DNA from: Vampirovibrio sp041737375
Lineage (GTDB): Bacteria > Cyanobacteriota > Vampirovibrionia > Vampirovibrionales > Vampirovibrionaceae
Reading direction: 5' to 3'
Assembly: GCF_041737375.1 (NCBI RefSeq)
Contig: NZ_JBGSRV010000008.1
Location: forward strand, 1 to 64,000
DNA: 64,000 bases
The notes beneath the pieces are model-generated. The model saw only the letters and a program-made list of their open reading frames with translations. It searched no databases and was not told where the DNA came from. Made by a program: the position numbers and the translations under genes. Positions 26,469-35,289 of this stretch are shown in pieces. Each line of letters starts with the position of its first letter. Position 1 is the stretch's first letter.

Positions 26469-27679
26469 GTCCAGATGAACCCAAAAGTGAAAATTCATAC
26501 ATCGCCCCCAAGGAATCCGAGGCTTCCGCTTCACCGGCTGCGGATCATGAGGCCCCGGCCCAAAAGCCTGAGCCAGAGCCGCTGCGGGAAATTATAACTC
26601 CTTCTAACAAAGAAGTGATTGTGATTGCTGAGCAGGTAGATGGGCAAATTCAGCCGGTTACTTTGGAGCTATTGGGCGCCGGTCGTGATTTGGCCAACAA
26701 GCTGGGCGGAAAACTGTCCTGTATTTTGTTGGGCCATCAGGTACGGGATTTGGCAACCACCTTAATTCACTACGGGGCGGAAATTGTTTATGTGGCCGAT
26801 GACCCTCAATTGCAGGGCTATCGCACCTTGCCCTTTAAACGGGTGATTACCGATTTATTAAAAACGTTTAATCCCCCGCCGCATATTTTGCTGTTGGGTT
26901 CCACCACCACCGGACGGGATTTGGCCCCCCGCATTGCCGCCTTTTTTAAAACCGGGTTAACCGCCGATTGCACCGAGCTGGATATTGGCCCCTATGAGCA
27001 TACCAACAAGGCCGATCCAGACAAAGTGGGCTTGTATCCCGGTTGTTTATACGCCATTCGGCCCAGTTTTGGAGAAAGTTTAAAGGCCCGTATTTTAGGC
27101 CCCTGGAACAACCCGCAAATGGCCACCACCCGGCCTGGGGTTATGCTTCCCCTGGCCATGGATGAGAGCCGCACCGGAGAGATTCGCGATATTCCGGTCA
27201 ATCTGTTGCCTGAAGATTTCCGGCTGGAATTGATGGAGATTGTGCGTGAAGTGCAATCGGGCGTTAATATTGCTGATGCGGATGTGGTGGTAGCCGGTGG
27301 TTATGGCATGGGTGGGGCGGAAGGCTTTAACCTGTTGCAGGAACTGGCCGCCTGCTTTGAGAATTCCGCTGTGGGTGCCTCTCGAAAAGTGGTGGATGCG
27401 GGCTGGATTCCGTATCAGCACCAAATTGGGCAAACCGGTAAAACGGTGCGTCCTAAAATTTATATTGCCTGTGGCATTTCCGGGGCCATTCAGCACCGGG
27501 TGGGCATGAACAAGGCCGGATTGATTATCGCAATCAACAAGGACCCGGAGGCCCCCATTTTTCAGGTGGCCCATCAGGGAATTGTGGGCGATGCTTATCA
27601 GGTACTGCCGGAGTTGATTCGGCAGTTAAAGGCATCCAAATCCGCCGGGGCCAGTAGCGCTGAAAAGTCGCTGGTTTAG
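26465..27679 (+). CDS. etfA: Electron transfer flavoprotein alpha subunit
   Basis: 404 residues, longer than most EtfA (about 310-330) because of an N-terminal Pro/Glu/Ser-rich extension of some 50 residues before EVIVIAEQVDGQ. The C-terminal FAD domain is canonical: GGYGMGGAEGFNLLQELA, VGASRKVVDAGWIPYQHQIGQTGKTVRPKIYIACGISGAIQH, and AINKDPEAPIFQVAHQGIVGD. Translationally coupled to etfB (ATGA overlap). The disordered extension is unusual; it may be a local lineage feature. Confidence 0.95.
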   Translation: MSPDEPKSENSYIAPKESEASASPAADHEAPAQKPEPEPLREIITPSNKEVIVIAEQVDGQIQPVTLELLGAGRDLANKLGGKLSCILLGHQVRDLATTLIHYGAEIVYVADDPQLQGYRTLPFKRVITDLLKTFNPPPHILLLGSTTTGRDLAPRIAAFFKTGLTADCTELDIGPYEHTNKADPDKVGLYPGCLYAIRPSFGESLKARILGPWNNPQMATTRPGVMLPLAMDESRTGEIRDIPVNLLPEDFRLELMEIVREVQSGVNIADADVVVAGGYGMGGAEGFNLLQELAACFENSAVGASRKVVDAGWIPYQHQIGQTGKTVRPKIYIACGISGAIQHRVGMNKAGLIIAINKDPEAPIFQVAHQGIVGDAYQVLPELIRQLKASKSAGASSAEKSLV

Positions 27680-27733
27680 GCTGTAAAAAGGCAATGAACA
27701 CTGTTTTAACAAGTAATGGGAGGCACGGCCTCT

Positions 27734-29467
27734 GTGGCTGAACGAATTGAGTATGATGTATTACTGGTTGGCGGCAGTCCGTCTAACCTAGCATTGGCCC
27801 ACCATTTGGTGGATTTGGCCAAGCAAAGCGGCGTGTCCTTCACCATGGCCATTTTGGAAAAGGGCAAGGAGTTTGGCGCGCACATTTTAAGCGGCGCGGT
27901 TTCCAAGCCCCATGTCATTCAAAAATTGTTCCCGGATTATCAGGAAAACGGCTTTCCTTATGAAGCGGTTTGCAGCCAAAGCGGGTTTTCGGTGTTGGCT
28001 AACAAAAGCAAGTGGGATGTTCCTGCCGCTTTGCTGCCAGCGGGCTTGAAAAAAGAAGGCTATCTGGTTTTAACCCTGAGCCATGTGGTTTATTGGATGG
28101 CCAATAAGCTGAAAGAAAAATTGGCGGATACCCCCAATGTGGTGATGGATTTTTTCCCCGGTTTTTCGGCCCACGAAATTGTTTATGATGGCGATAAAGT
28201 AGTGGGTGTTCAGGTGGTGGAAAAAGCCTCCGGGGATACCAACGAAGACAATATTTACGGCAAGGTCACTTGCTTTGGAGACAAGGGTTTTGTGTCCCGT
28301 GACATTATTTCCCGCTTTCACTTGCGGGATACCCCTCAAATTTGGTCGGTGGGGGTAAAGGAAGTTTGGGAACTGCCTGAAGGCAAAGATTACATGGGCC
28401 AAGTGTGGCATACCATGGGCTTTCCTTTGGTGGATGGCAGTTTTGGGGGCGGCTTTATCTATGGCATGAAAGATCGCAAGCTGACCATTGGTATGGTCAT
28501 TTCGCTGGATTCGCCCAACCCCAATATCAACCCGCAGCAAAAATTGCAGGATTATAAAAAGCACCCATGGGTTCAATCGCTGATTAAAGACGGCAAAATG
28601 CTGAAATACGGGGCGGCTCTGCTGCCAGAGGGTGGCTATTACAGCTTGCCCAAAAAATTCGCGGTGGATGGCGCCATTTTGCTGGGAGACGCCTTAGGCG
28701 TGCTGGACATCAGTCAGTTGTCCGGTGTGGATAAATCCATGGAATGCGGCTGGCAAGCGGCAGAAGTGTTGCATGAGGCGCTCCAGTCCGGGAATTTCTC
28801 TGAAACGCATTTGGCCACCTATCAGCAGCGGGTAATGGATTCTTTTGTGGGTCAAAATTTATACGAAGGTCGTTATTTCCGAAAAGCATGGCAGGAAAAC
28901 CCGCGCTTGCTGGGCAACTATTTGCCCAAAGTGATGGAAGGAGTGGATGCCGGAAACCCTTATTGGGGTCTGGTTTCGGTGGGGCTAACCCATAACCCGG
29001 TTACGGCGGTAATGGATGCCCTTCGCCTGAAAAATTTGATGGACGGCAAAACCGATATGGGGCCGGTAAAGTACGAGGAAGATTACAAGCACATTGTGCC
29101 TAATTTTAAAGTCCCCCGTACCATTACCACCCAGGGCTTTGTGAAGGATACGGTCTACTCTCGGGCCGATGCCGTTTTTTACGCCGGAACCAAATATCAC
29201 GAAGAAAACAGACACATTGATGAGTTTAATTCTGATGTTTGCATAAAATGTATTTCTACTTATGATGCGCTGGGCAAGGAAACACCTTGCGTTTCTGATT
29301 GCACGGCGGAAGTGCATCGGGTGGATGAAAGGTCCGGCTTGCGTCATCACGGCATGTCCCTTGAAAATTGTGTGCAATGCCGCACTTGTGAGATCGTTTG
29401 CCCGGAAGTGAATTTGAAGGTACGCCCTACGGAAGAAGGCTCCGGGCCTGATTTTATGGGACTGTAG
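27734..29467 (+). CDS. ETF-quinone oxidoreductase (ETF dehydrogenase-like)
   Basis: 577 residues from GTG 27734. An ATG at 27716 is in frame but has no ribosome site, whereas GGGAGG (27718-27723) sits ten bases before the GTG. The FAD-binding start YDVLLVGGSPSNLALAHHLV has Asn in place of the third Gly. Middle part includes GFSVLANKSKWDVPAALLP and GDALGVLDISQLSGVDKSMECGWQAAE. The C-terminal ferredoxin-like domain carries CIKC...CVSDC and CVQCRTCEIVCPEVN ligands for a [4Fe-4S] cluster. It passes ETF electrons to membrane quinone. Forms a unit with etfBA. Confidence 0.92.
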   Translation: MAERIEYDVLLVGGSPSNLALAHHLVDLAKQSGVSFTMAILEKGKEFGAHILSGAVSKPHVIQKLFPDYQENGFPYEAVCSQSGFSVLANKSKWDVPAALLPAGLKKEGYLVLTLSHVVYWMANKLKEKLADTPNVVMDFFPGFSAHEIVYDGDKVVGVQVVEKASGDTNEDNIYGKVTCFGDKGFVSRDIISRFHLRDTPQIWSVGVKEVWELPEGKDYMGQVWHTMGFPLVDGSFGGGFIYGMKDRKLTIGMVISLDSPNPNINPQQKLQDYKKHPWVQSLIKDGKMLKYGAALLPEGGYYSLPKKFAVDGAILLGDALGVLDISQLSGVDKSMECGWQAAEVLHEALQSGNFSETHLATYQQRVMDSFVGQNLYEGRYFRKAWQENPRLLGNYLPKVMEGVDAGNPYWGLVSVGLTHNPVTAVMDALRLKNLMDGKTDMGPVKYEEDYKHIVPNFKVPRTITTQGFVKDTVYSRADAVFYAGTKYHEENRHIDEFNSDVCIKCISTYDALGKETPCVSDCTAEVHRVDERSGLRHHGMSLENCVQCRTCEIVCPEVNLKVRPTEEGSGPDFMGL

Positions 29468-29488
29468 TTAAGAAAAAAGAATCATCAT

Positions 29489-29523
29489 TTTTTAAAGTCG
29501 GGCTGTTGGCTCGACTTTAAAAA
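29489..29523. terminator. Hairpin between convergent genes
   Basis: TTTTTAAAGTCG (29489-29500) and CGACTTTAAAAA (29512-29523) form a 12-bp stem with an 11-nt loop between the end of the ETF-QO gene and the end of the minus-strand TPM gene. It probably ends both transcripts, although the T-run beyond the stem is short. Confidence 0.65.
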
Positions 29524-29556
29524 TAGGCGGAGCATTACGACGGATTTTTCTAAAAC

Positions 29557-30453
29557 TTATCGGCCTGCGCCGCCCCCACCACTGGAGTCTCCGCCCCCGC
29601 CAAAGCCGCCACCAAATCCACCGCCCCCGCCGCCAAAGCCGCCGCCCAGCCCACCGCCGTAGAAACCACCTCCCAAAAAACCGCCCCGTTTGCTTCTGCG
29701 ATTCACGAACATAAACAGTAGAAACATGACAATCAAAATGGACATCCACAGGCCATCTTCATCTTTGGGTGGGGTGTTGTAGTGAGCCGTTAATTTTTTA
29801 TCGCCCGCTAAAATTTTAGCAATGGCCAGGGTGGCACGGGTAATGCCGCCGGAATAATCTCCCTCGGCAAAGGCGGGCAGGGCCAGTTCATCCAGAATTC
29901 TGCCAATCACCGCATCAGGTAACTTTTCTTCCAGCGCGTAGCCGGTGCCGATAAAAATGCGGTTTCCCGATAAATGCTCTCTTAGCCGTTTGGCGTTCAC
30001 CAGTACCAGTAAGCCGTCTTTTTTCTTGTAATGCTGAATATCCCAGCCGTTCATAATTTGGGGGGCAAAGGCGGAAAGCTCCTGATCGGTATCCGGCAGT
30101 ATCACCACCGCAATTTGGGCGATACCGGCCTGATCCAGCGTTTGCAACTGCTCCTGAAGGGTGCTGCGATGAGCCGGTTGCAACAAGTTGGCGTAATCGT
30201 TCACATAAATAGTCAGCCCGGTGGGTTTGGGAGGCACCTGATTGATGGGCGGTTGGTTGTTGGCGGTTTCTTCATCCTCCTCCTCCGGGCCCGCTACCAC
30301 CACGGCTTGGTGAGGAGGGGGGGAGGGGGTGGTGGTTTCTTGAGCCATGGCCACAGCATTGAATAGGCAAAATGGCGCAAGGTTTAGGCTGAAACTCGTC
30401 AACGCCAGAACTATAAGAGCGAAACGCCATTTCTTTTGAAAATTGAGTGCCAT
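29557..30453 (-). CDS. TPM-domain protein (YgcG-like) with Gly-rich tail
   Basis: About 298 residues. Signal peptide (MALNFQKKWRFALIVLALTSFSLNLAPFCLFNAVAMAQ), then a Pro/Glu spacer and the TPM domain (about 70-200): LTIYVNDYANLLQPAHRSTLQEQLQTLDQ...IAVVILPDTD and GLLVLVNAKRLREHLSGNRIFIGTGYALEEKLPDAVIGRIL. A membrane helix (SILIVMFLLFMFV) precedes a Gly-rich tail with GGG repeats. In-frame starts at 30471 and 30486 are possible; 30453 gives the best signal peptide. It follows the LemA-like gene in the same direction, a pairing widespread in bacteria whose role is unsettled. Confidence 0.88.
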   Translation of the reverse strand: MALNFQKKWRFALIVLALTSFSLNLAPFCLFNAVAMAQETTTPSPPPHQAVVVAGPEEEDEETANNQPPINQVPPKPTGLTIYVNDYANLLQPAHRSTLQEQLQTLDQAGIAQIAVVILPDTDQELSAFAPQIMNGWDIQHYKKKDGLLVLVNAKRLREHLSGNRIFIGTGYALEEKLPDAVIGRILDELALPAFAEGDYSGGITRATLAIAKILAGDKKLTAHYNTPPKDEDGLWMSILIVMFLLFMFVNRRSKRGGFLGGGFYGGGLGGGFGGGGGGFGGGFGGGGDSSGGGGAGR

Positions 30454-30513
30454 AAAATCAGTACCATCCATTGAATCCCGATTCAAAAAGTCGCTCTGAA
30501 AGAGGGGGTAGGG

Positions 30514-31119
30514 TTAAAACGCCACTTTGGGCAAGGCTTTTTCGCTGGCGGTGGCTTCAAAAGGCACCTTGCGCTCAAAGCCGGAAATACCGGCCACAAT
30601 ATTACCGGGGAAGCTTCTGACTGAAACGTTGTAGGTTTTTACGGCATCGTTATAAGCCAAACGGGCCACGTTAATCCGGTTTTCCGTGCCAGTTAACTCA
30701 TCTTGCAAGCGTATAAAGTTCTGGTCGGCTTTCAGTTGGGGATAATTTTCGGCAATGGCCAGCAAGCGGCCCAGCGAAGCGTTAAAGGCCCCATTGGCGG
30801 CGGCGGCTTCTTGAGGGTTGGTATTCACATCGGCGTTCAGCAAGCGGCTTCGGGCTGAAGCGATGTTGTTATAAACTTCCTGCTCGTGCTTGGCGTAACC
30901 CTTGACGGTTGCCACCAGATTGGGCACCAAATCGGCCCGGCGTTTTAATTGGGATTCCACGTTGGAAGCCCGCAGTTCCAGTTCCGCATCCTGATTGACC
31001 AATCCGTTATAACTGCCTGTAAACCACAGTCCGGCCACAATAATGACGCCGACAAGAGCAAGCAGAATCACTGCCGTTGAACCTAACCCATTGTTGCGGT
31101 TGCGCTTGAATAAGGACAT
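30514..31119 (-). CDS. LemA family protein
   Basis: 201 residues from ATG 31119 (AGAAAGG upstream). One N-terminal membrane helix (AVILLALVGVIIVAGLWF) followed by the conserved LemA core SYNGLVNQDAELELRASNVESQLKRRADLVPNLVATVKGYAKHEQEVYNNIASAR and LQDELTGTENRINVARLAYNDAVKTYNVSVRSFPGNIVAG. The protein forms a helical bundle in the periplasm. Its neighbour downstream is the TPM-domain protein, consistent with a two-gene envelope operon of unknown function. Confidence 0.95.
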   Translation of the reverse strand: MSLFKRNRNNGLGSTAVILLALVGVIIVAGLWFTGSYNGLVNQDAELELRASNVESQLKRRADLVPNLVATVKGYAKHEQEVYNNIASARSRLLNADVNTNPQEAAAANGAFNASLGRLLAIAENYPQLKADQNFIRLQDELTGTENRINVARLAYNDAVKTYNVSVRSFPGNIVAGISGFERKVPFEATASEKALPKVAF

Positions 31120-31283
31120 GGATTGTTGAACCTTTCTGGATGATTTTTCTGCTTTATTTTTTTGCACGATTTCATGAGCTTGTTGTGGGCTATTGTAACA
31201 CGGGCACGGCAGAGGCTTGGGGTGGGATGCACCCAGGCTTTCTGGAAGGTGTGGCCCTTCATCACGGATGAGGCCTGGAGGCG

Positions 31284-31739
31284 TTATTTTTTTTCAGGCA
31301 GCAGGTGGGCATTCACATGAACGTCAATGGCTTGCCAGTAAGCTTTTATGGTTTCCAGCGTGGTGCTTTCCGCTGGAGTCAGCCTGTTTTGCAGTTGAGT
31401 TACCTGAATGCGATCGCTTTGTAGGGCCTGTAAGTGCTGCTGAACTTCCTGCTTTTTGTTCGTGGGGCTGTGGGCCAAGTCCTCACTCAGCCGGTTGATG
31501 CCTTGATCCAGCTTACGCAGGGTGACGGCCATATTGGCTGACAGCCGTTTTTTTTCCTGCTGCATAAATGCGGCGGTGGTAATCAACGCCTTTGTGGATT
31601 GAGCGGTGACCTGTTGGAAGGTAATGTCGGTTTTCTCAGACGTTTTCAAGCTGGACTGTTGAACGGGTGCAGGGACTAATAGGTTGAAAAAGAAATAAAT
31701 GGCGGCACCTATCCCTAAAAATTGAATCATCGCTTTCAT
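31284..31739 (-). CDS. Small membrane-anchored helical protein, unknown
   Basis: 151 residues from ATG 31739, preceded by GGGAG at good spacing. One N-terminal membrane helix (IQFLGIGAAIYFFFNLLVPA), then a mainly alpha-helical, Gln/Lys/Leu-rich exported part with coiled-coil character (MQQEKKRLSANMAVTLRKLDQGINRLSEDL and QQHLQALQSDRIQVTQLQNRL). I do not recognise a family. It lies between the LemA/TPM pair and a CBS protein on the same strand. Confidence 0.65.
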   Translation of the reverse strand: MKAMIQFLGIGAAIYFFFNLLVPAPVQQSSLKTSEKTDITFQQVTAQSTKALITTAAFMQQEKKRLSANMAVTLRKLDQGINRLSEDLAHSPTNKKQEVQQHLQALQSDRIQVTQLQNRLTPAESTTLETIKAYWQAIDVHVNAHLLPEKK

Positions 31740-31888
31740 AAGCATCTCCCGGAAAATCAGGAACAGCCTTGGTTTTACGGATACCTGATTTTATCAGACG
31801 GTTGCCCGAGTTTCGCAATTGCTCTATTGCCTATGGCCCTATTGAAGGGCCTCTGTTATGGGGGGATCGCTTTTTATAGTTCCCAAGC

Positions 31889-31932
31889 AAAAAACTCCCG
31901 CTGATTCCCACTGATTGATGGGATAGCGGGAG
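31889..31932 (-). terminator. Terminator of the CBS gene
   Basis: On the minus strand CTCCCGCT...TCCCA pairs with TGGGA...AGCGGGAG (arms at 31895-31910 and 31918-31932, with small bulges) and is followed by six T. It ends the minus-strand CBS-domain gene. Confidence 0.85.
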
Positions 31933-31970
31933 ATTCCTGCCGGGGTGAGACACGAGCAGGGGGGCGCGGT

Positions 31971-32387
31971 TTATTGCACCACCGCTTCCACCAGCTCGCT
32001 TACTCTTTCTTTGACCTCGCTTTTGGCTAAATCCCCTTCGCTAATAATGCCCACCAGACATTGCTCTTCGTCCACCACCGGAATACGGCGAATTTGCTCT
32101 TTTTCCATGCGCGCAATCACCGTTTCAATGGGGTCGGTTTGCTCGCAGGTCACAATGGGGGTGGTCATGATTTCGCTCACCGGGGTGTCTTCAGGATCCA
32201 GATAGTCCAGTACGGTTTTCAGGCAAATATCACGATCGGTGATGATGCCCACGCAATGATCCATTGCGTCCACCACCGGTACCACCCCGCAATCTTCCCG
32301 GTTCATGACCCGAACAACATCCATAATGGTATTTTCTTCCCGACATACTGAGGGGTTTGAGGTCATTACATCTTTTGCCAGACACAT
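31971..32387 (-). CDS. Two-CBS-domain protein
   Basis: 138 residues, almost entirely a CBS pair: CLAKDVMTSNPSVCREENTIMDVVRVMNREDCGVVPVVD...VGIITDRDI and VSEIMTTPIVTCEQTDPIETVIARMEKEQIRRIPVVDEEQCLVGIISEGDLA. GGAGGG lies at proper spacing before the ATG. Stand-alone CBS pairs of this type bind adenine nucleotides and regulate partner proteins. It has its own terminator, so it is probably a single-gene unit. Confidence 0.92.
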   Translation of the reverse strand: MCLAKDVMTSNPSVCREENTIMDVVRVMNREDCGVVPVVDAMDHCVGIITDRDICLKTVLDYLDPEDTPVSEIMTTPIVTCEQTDPIETVIARMEKEQIRRIPVVDEEQCLVGIISEGDLAKSEVKERVSELVEAVVQ

Positions 32388-32475
32388 GATAGAAGTCCCT
32401 CCGACGGTTGCGCTCTGTGGGGTGAAAGAAATTTTGTAAAATGACGTTGATTCTGTAATGGAATTTTGGCCAACT

Positions 32476-33396
32476 TTACGGTTCCCGTTGGCTCTCTGCT
32501 TTCGGCTCTTTCGATTCCGCCATCGATTTCAGTGTTTCTTCCCGAGGGCCTCGCCCAATGTCAATTTCTTCGTCAATGCCTTCGGTGTAACTCTCTATAT
32601 CTTCTTGCTCCGTATCCAGACTTTCTGTAAAAACGTCCTCTTGATTAGGCGTGTCGCCAAAATCTTGCATGTCTCTTAAGTCTTCACTGTATAGGGCGCC
32701 TTCCTCCGACAGGTAGGGCGTTTCTGAGGCTTGCAACGTTTGCAGCGTCTGTGTTGCTTCCAGATGTTCTTCCGCTTCTCCCAGAATCACAGCGTCACTG
32801 ACGTCGTTATCAAGCCCATAAGGACCCTCATAGCCTGTTTCTTCTGTTTCGCTCAATGCCGGGCTTGTTTCTTCTGTTTCGTTGAAGGCATTGGAGGCTA
32901 CCGCTCCCGATACCACAAACTGCTCTGGTTCAAGCGTTTTGCCAACATGCGCTTTTTCAGTAGGAACATTGGTGCCTTCCACTAGATGTTTGAAGTTTTG
33001 CAGCTCTTCCTCTACCATTTTTTGAGGGTTCAGAACCAGTTTGGCCACGGTTTCCCCTAATGGCCCGGCGGGTGCCTGATACTGCAAATCACAACGTAGC
33101 AATGTTCTTTGATTATCCAATTCCTCAAAGCGAATACGTCCTTCGGCGCTGATTTGAGACTCTTCCACGGTGTGCCAGGTAATCAGTCGATTGGGATCAT
33201 CGCGATCAATGGTGGCATCCCACGCCACATCAGAGCCGAGTGGGCCAGCCACCACCCAGTGCCATCGTTTTTCTTCCAATGGCTCCACCGCTTTTATATG
33301 GGTCATAAAGTGCGGAAATTGCTCGAAATGGTGCCATGTTTCATAACAAGCGTGAGCGGGCGCGTCAATTTCAACGGTACTTTGAAAGCGGTCCAT
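32476..33396 (-). CDS. SRPBCC (START-like) protein with acidic tail
   Basis: 306 residues from ATG 33396, chosen because GGGGGAA ends six bases before it. Residues 1-140 are an SRPBCC/polyketide-cyclase-like domain: FQSTVEIDAPAHACYETWHHFEQFPHFMTHIKAVEPLEEKRWHW, then AWDATIDRDDPNRLITWHT and LLRCDLQYQAPAGPLGETVAKL. The remaining 160 residues are strongly acidic and low complexity, with a small internal duplication (ETEETSPALSETEET). Two-part proteins of this kind are often annotated as cyclase/dehydrase; the ligand is unknown. No signal peptide. Confidence 0.8.
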   Translation of the reverse strand: MDRFQSTVEIDAPAHACYETWHHFEQFPHFMTHIKAVEPLEEKRWHWVVAGPLGSDVAWDATIDRDDPNRLITWHTVEESQISAEGRIRFEELDNQRTLLRCDLQYQAPAGPLGETVAKLVLNPQKMVEEELQNFKHLVEGTNVPTEKAHVGKTLEPEQFVVSGAVASNAFNETEETSPALSETEETGYEGPYGLDNDVSDAVILGEAEEHLEATQTLQTLQASETPYLSEEGALYSEDLRDMQDFGDTPNQEDVFTESLDTEQEDIESYTEGIDEEIDIGRGPREETLKSMAESKEPKAESQREP

Positions 33397-33785
33397 GGTC
33401 ATTTCCCCCATTGATTCATGAGGCTTTGTGTTCACCAAGCCCAATAAGGTCCGTTACAGGCACCTGTCAGTTAAAAAACACTGACGAGCAGGTAGTGGAA
33501 AAATGAATGGATACATTGGGGTGATGAATAAAGCGGTTCCTGGGCCGAAAGATCCAAATTTACTATCAGGAATGGAGGCTTTCTGCCTGTCATAACCATA
33601 TCAAAGGGTGTGGTGGCGAGCAATTCCCCACCTGTCTAAAATACAAGCCGGGTTTGCGGTTTCAGGCTGAAGTATCTCAAGGCAATTTTGGGAGATCGGT
33701 TGTTTTCATGAAGAAGCATAAACCCGCTTGCGTTTAGGCTTTATTTTCGTTGTGGCCCCCTGAATTTTGTTATAGGTTAAGCATT
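33397..33785. other. Intergenic region between SRPBCC and MarC genes
   Basis: 389 bases between divergent genes. Apart from a short dyad CTGTCAG...CTGACGAG around 33460-33490 I see no gene, repeat or clear promoter. Both flanking promoters must lie here. Confidence 0.4.
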
Positions 33786-34460
33786 ATGCATTTTCCGCTC
33801 ACCATTAATTTTCATGACCTGATTATGTTCTTTGTAGGAACATTTATTTCCCTGTTTTCTATTGTGGATCCGCTCATGGCGGCCCCCTTGTTTGTGACCC
33901 TCACCGACGGCCAAAGCTCGGAGAAACGAAATCAGGTGGCTCGCAGGGCTTCTTTGTTTGCTTTCGCTATTTTGGGCATCTTTTTTATCACGGGTAGCCT
34001 GATCCTGAATTTTTTCCAGATTTCCATTGACGCCTTACGCATTGCGGGTGGGCTGATGATTTTAACTTCCGCCTACGGCATGTTAAACAAGGAAGACAGC
34101 CTGGATGAGGTGGAGGAAAAAGAGGCCAAAAAGAAGGCCAACAAGCATGATGATATTGCTTTTTCACCCTTGGCCATGCCCATTCTCAGTGGTCCGGGCG
34201 CGATTGCGGTTATCATCGGAATGACCGCCAACGCGGGTGGCTCTGTTTTCAAATATCTGGTCATCTTGCTGGCCATTATGGCGGTCTGCTTTAGCAGTTA
34301 CATCACCATGCGGGTTTCAGAAACCATTATGAACCGCATGGGACCTACCATCGTGAAGGCGTTTACCCGCATTATGGGCTTTATTCTGCTGTGCGTTGGG
34401 GTTCAGTTTTTGGTGAACGGTATTTCCCCGCTTTTATTTACGGCTTTGCACGGAAAATAA
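33786..34460 (+). CDS. MarC family integral membrane protein
   Basis: 224 residues from ATG 33786. Six membrane helices with MarC-family patterns: FVGTFISLFSIVDPLMAAPLFVTLTDG, LRIAGGLMILTSAYGML, and after a charged Glu/Lys loop FSPLAMPILSGPGAIAVIIGM, ending FTRIMGFILLCVGVQFLVNGI. MarC was named from the mar locus but is not part of multidrug resistance, and its transport function is unknown. Confidence 0.92.
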   Translation: MHFPLTINFHDLIMFFVGTFISLFSIVDPLMAAPLFVTLTDGQSSEKRNQVARRASLFAFAILGIFFITGSLILNFFQISIDALRIAGGLMILTSAYGMLNKEDSLDEVEEKEAKKKANKHDDIAFSPLAMPILSGPGAIAVIIGMTANAGGSVFKYLVILLAIMAVCFSSYITMRVSETIMNRMGPTIVKAFTRIMGFILLCVGVQFLVNGISPLLFTALHGK

Positions 34461-34501
34461 AAGCGTTTGGGAAGCGCTTTTACAGTTACAGGGCGCTTGT
34501 T

Positions 34502-35164
34502 TTAAACGTCCAGATAATCAACAGGTATAAAAATGTTGTCAGGCTCTTGGGCTTGAGGGGCCAGTCTCAATGTGAGCGCTTTTAGTTTTTCAGCCTGCAC
34601 GCTTTCCGCAATATCTGCCGGGCTTAGCGTGTAGTGAGGAAAACTTTCCAGCTTGCGGAAGGGGAAATCTTTTAAAACCACTTGCCGGGAACGATAGGGC
34701 GATGGGGGTGGTGTGTGGGGCTGCGGTGAATTTTTTTTGGGGCGCAGTTTTTGAGAAAGCGGGTTACTTTTGGGTGGGTGCGTTTTTGAGGCTTGTGTTC
34801 CCGGTGGGTAAGGGTTTTCGGGTTGGGTTTTTGGGGTATGGAGTTTGTTAACCAGCGCTTGCAGCCATGGCCGTTGCAGTGCCTTTTGGCTCAGGGCGTG
34901 AATCCCTTCTTTTGAGTCCTGCAAAAATTGCTGGGTAGGCTTCGTCCATCCAGCGATACTTTGGGAGATGCTTTTGGATTGTGTGGTTTGAATTGGAGGG
35001 TCTGCCCCCATGGCCCAAGGCGGGGACACGGGTTCACCACCGGGTGAGGGGTTGTAAAAGCCTGAATAGGGTGCGCTGTTCGAGGGCGTTTGCGCCATTG
35101 GCAGAGGCATGGATTGCGCTTTTTGCGAGGCCCACTGACCTGCCTGATGAAAGAGTTCCAGCAT
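34502..35164 (-). CDS. Unknown Pro/Ser-rich protein
   Basis: 220 residues from ATG 35164; the extension to 35245 is Cys/Arg-rich and unlikely. Low complexity: long Pro, Gln, Ser and Lys stretches (about 20-170), no signal peptide, no membrane helix. The last 60 residues (RQVVLKDFPFRKLESFPHYTLSPADIAESVQAEKLKALTLRL...IFIPVDYLDV) look folded and may be the functional part. It lies 125 bases downstream of the large unknown at 35290-37212 on the same strand and may be co-transcribed. No family recognised. Confidence 0.65.
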   Translation of the reverse strand: MLELFHQAGQWASQKAQSMPLPMAQTPSNSAPYSGFYNPSPGGEPVSPPWAMGADPPIQTTQSKSISQSIAGWTKPTQQFLQDSKEGIHALSQKALQRPWLQALVNKLHTPKTQPENPYPPGTQASKTHPPKSNPLSQKLRPKKNSPQPHTPPPSPYRSRQVVLKDFPFRKLESFPHYTLSPADIAESVQAEKLKALTLRLAPQAQEPDNIFIPVDYLDV

Positions 35165-35289
35165 GGAGAAACAAAATATCCGAACCCTACCAATACAGGC
35201 CCGATTGTAACCCACAGATGCTTTGCAAAATAGAGCGCTTGCCAAACAGCACGAAAGCCGTTTTTGGTTTAGCTCAGGCGTTTTTAGGA

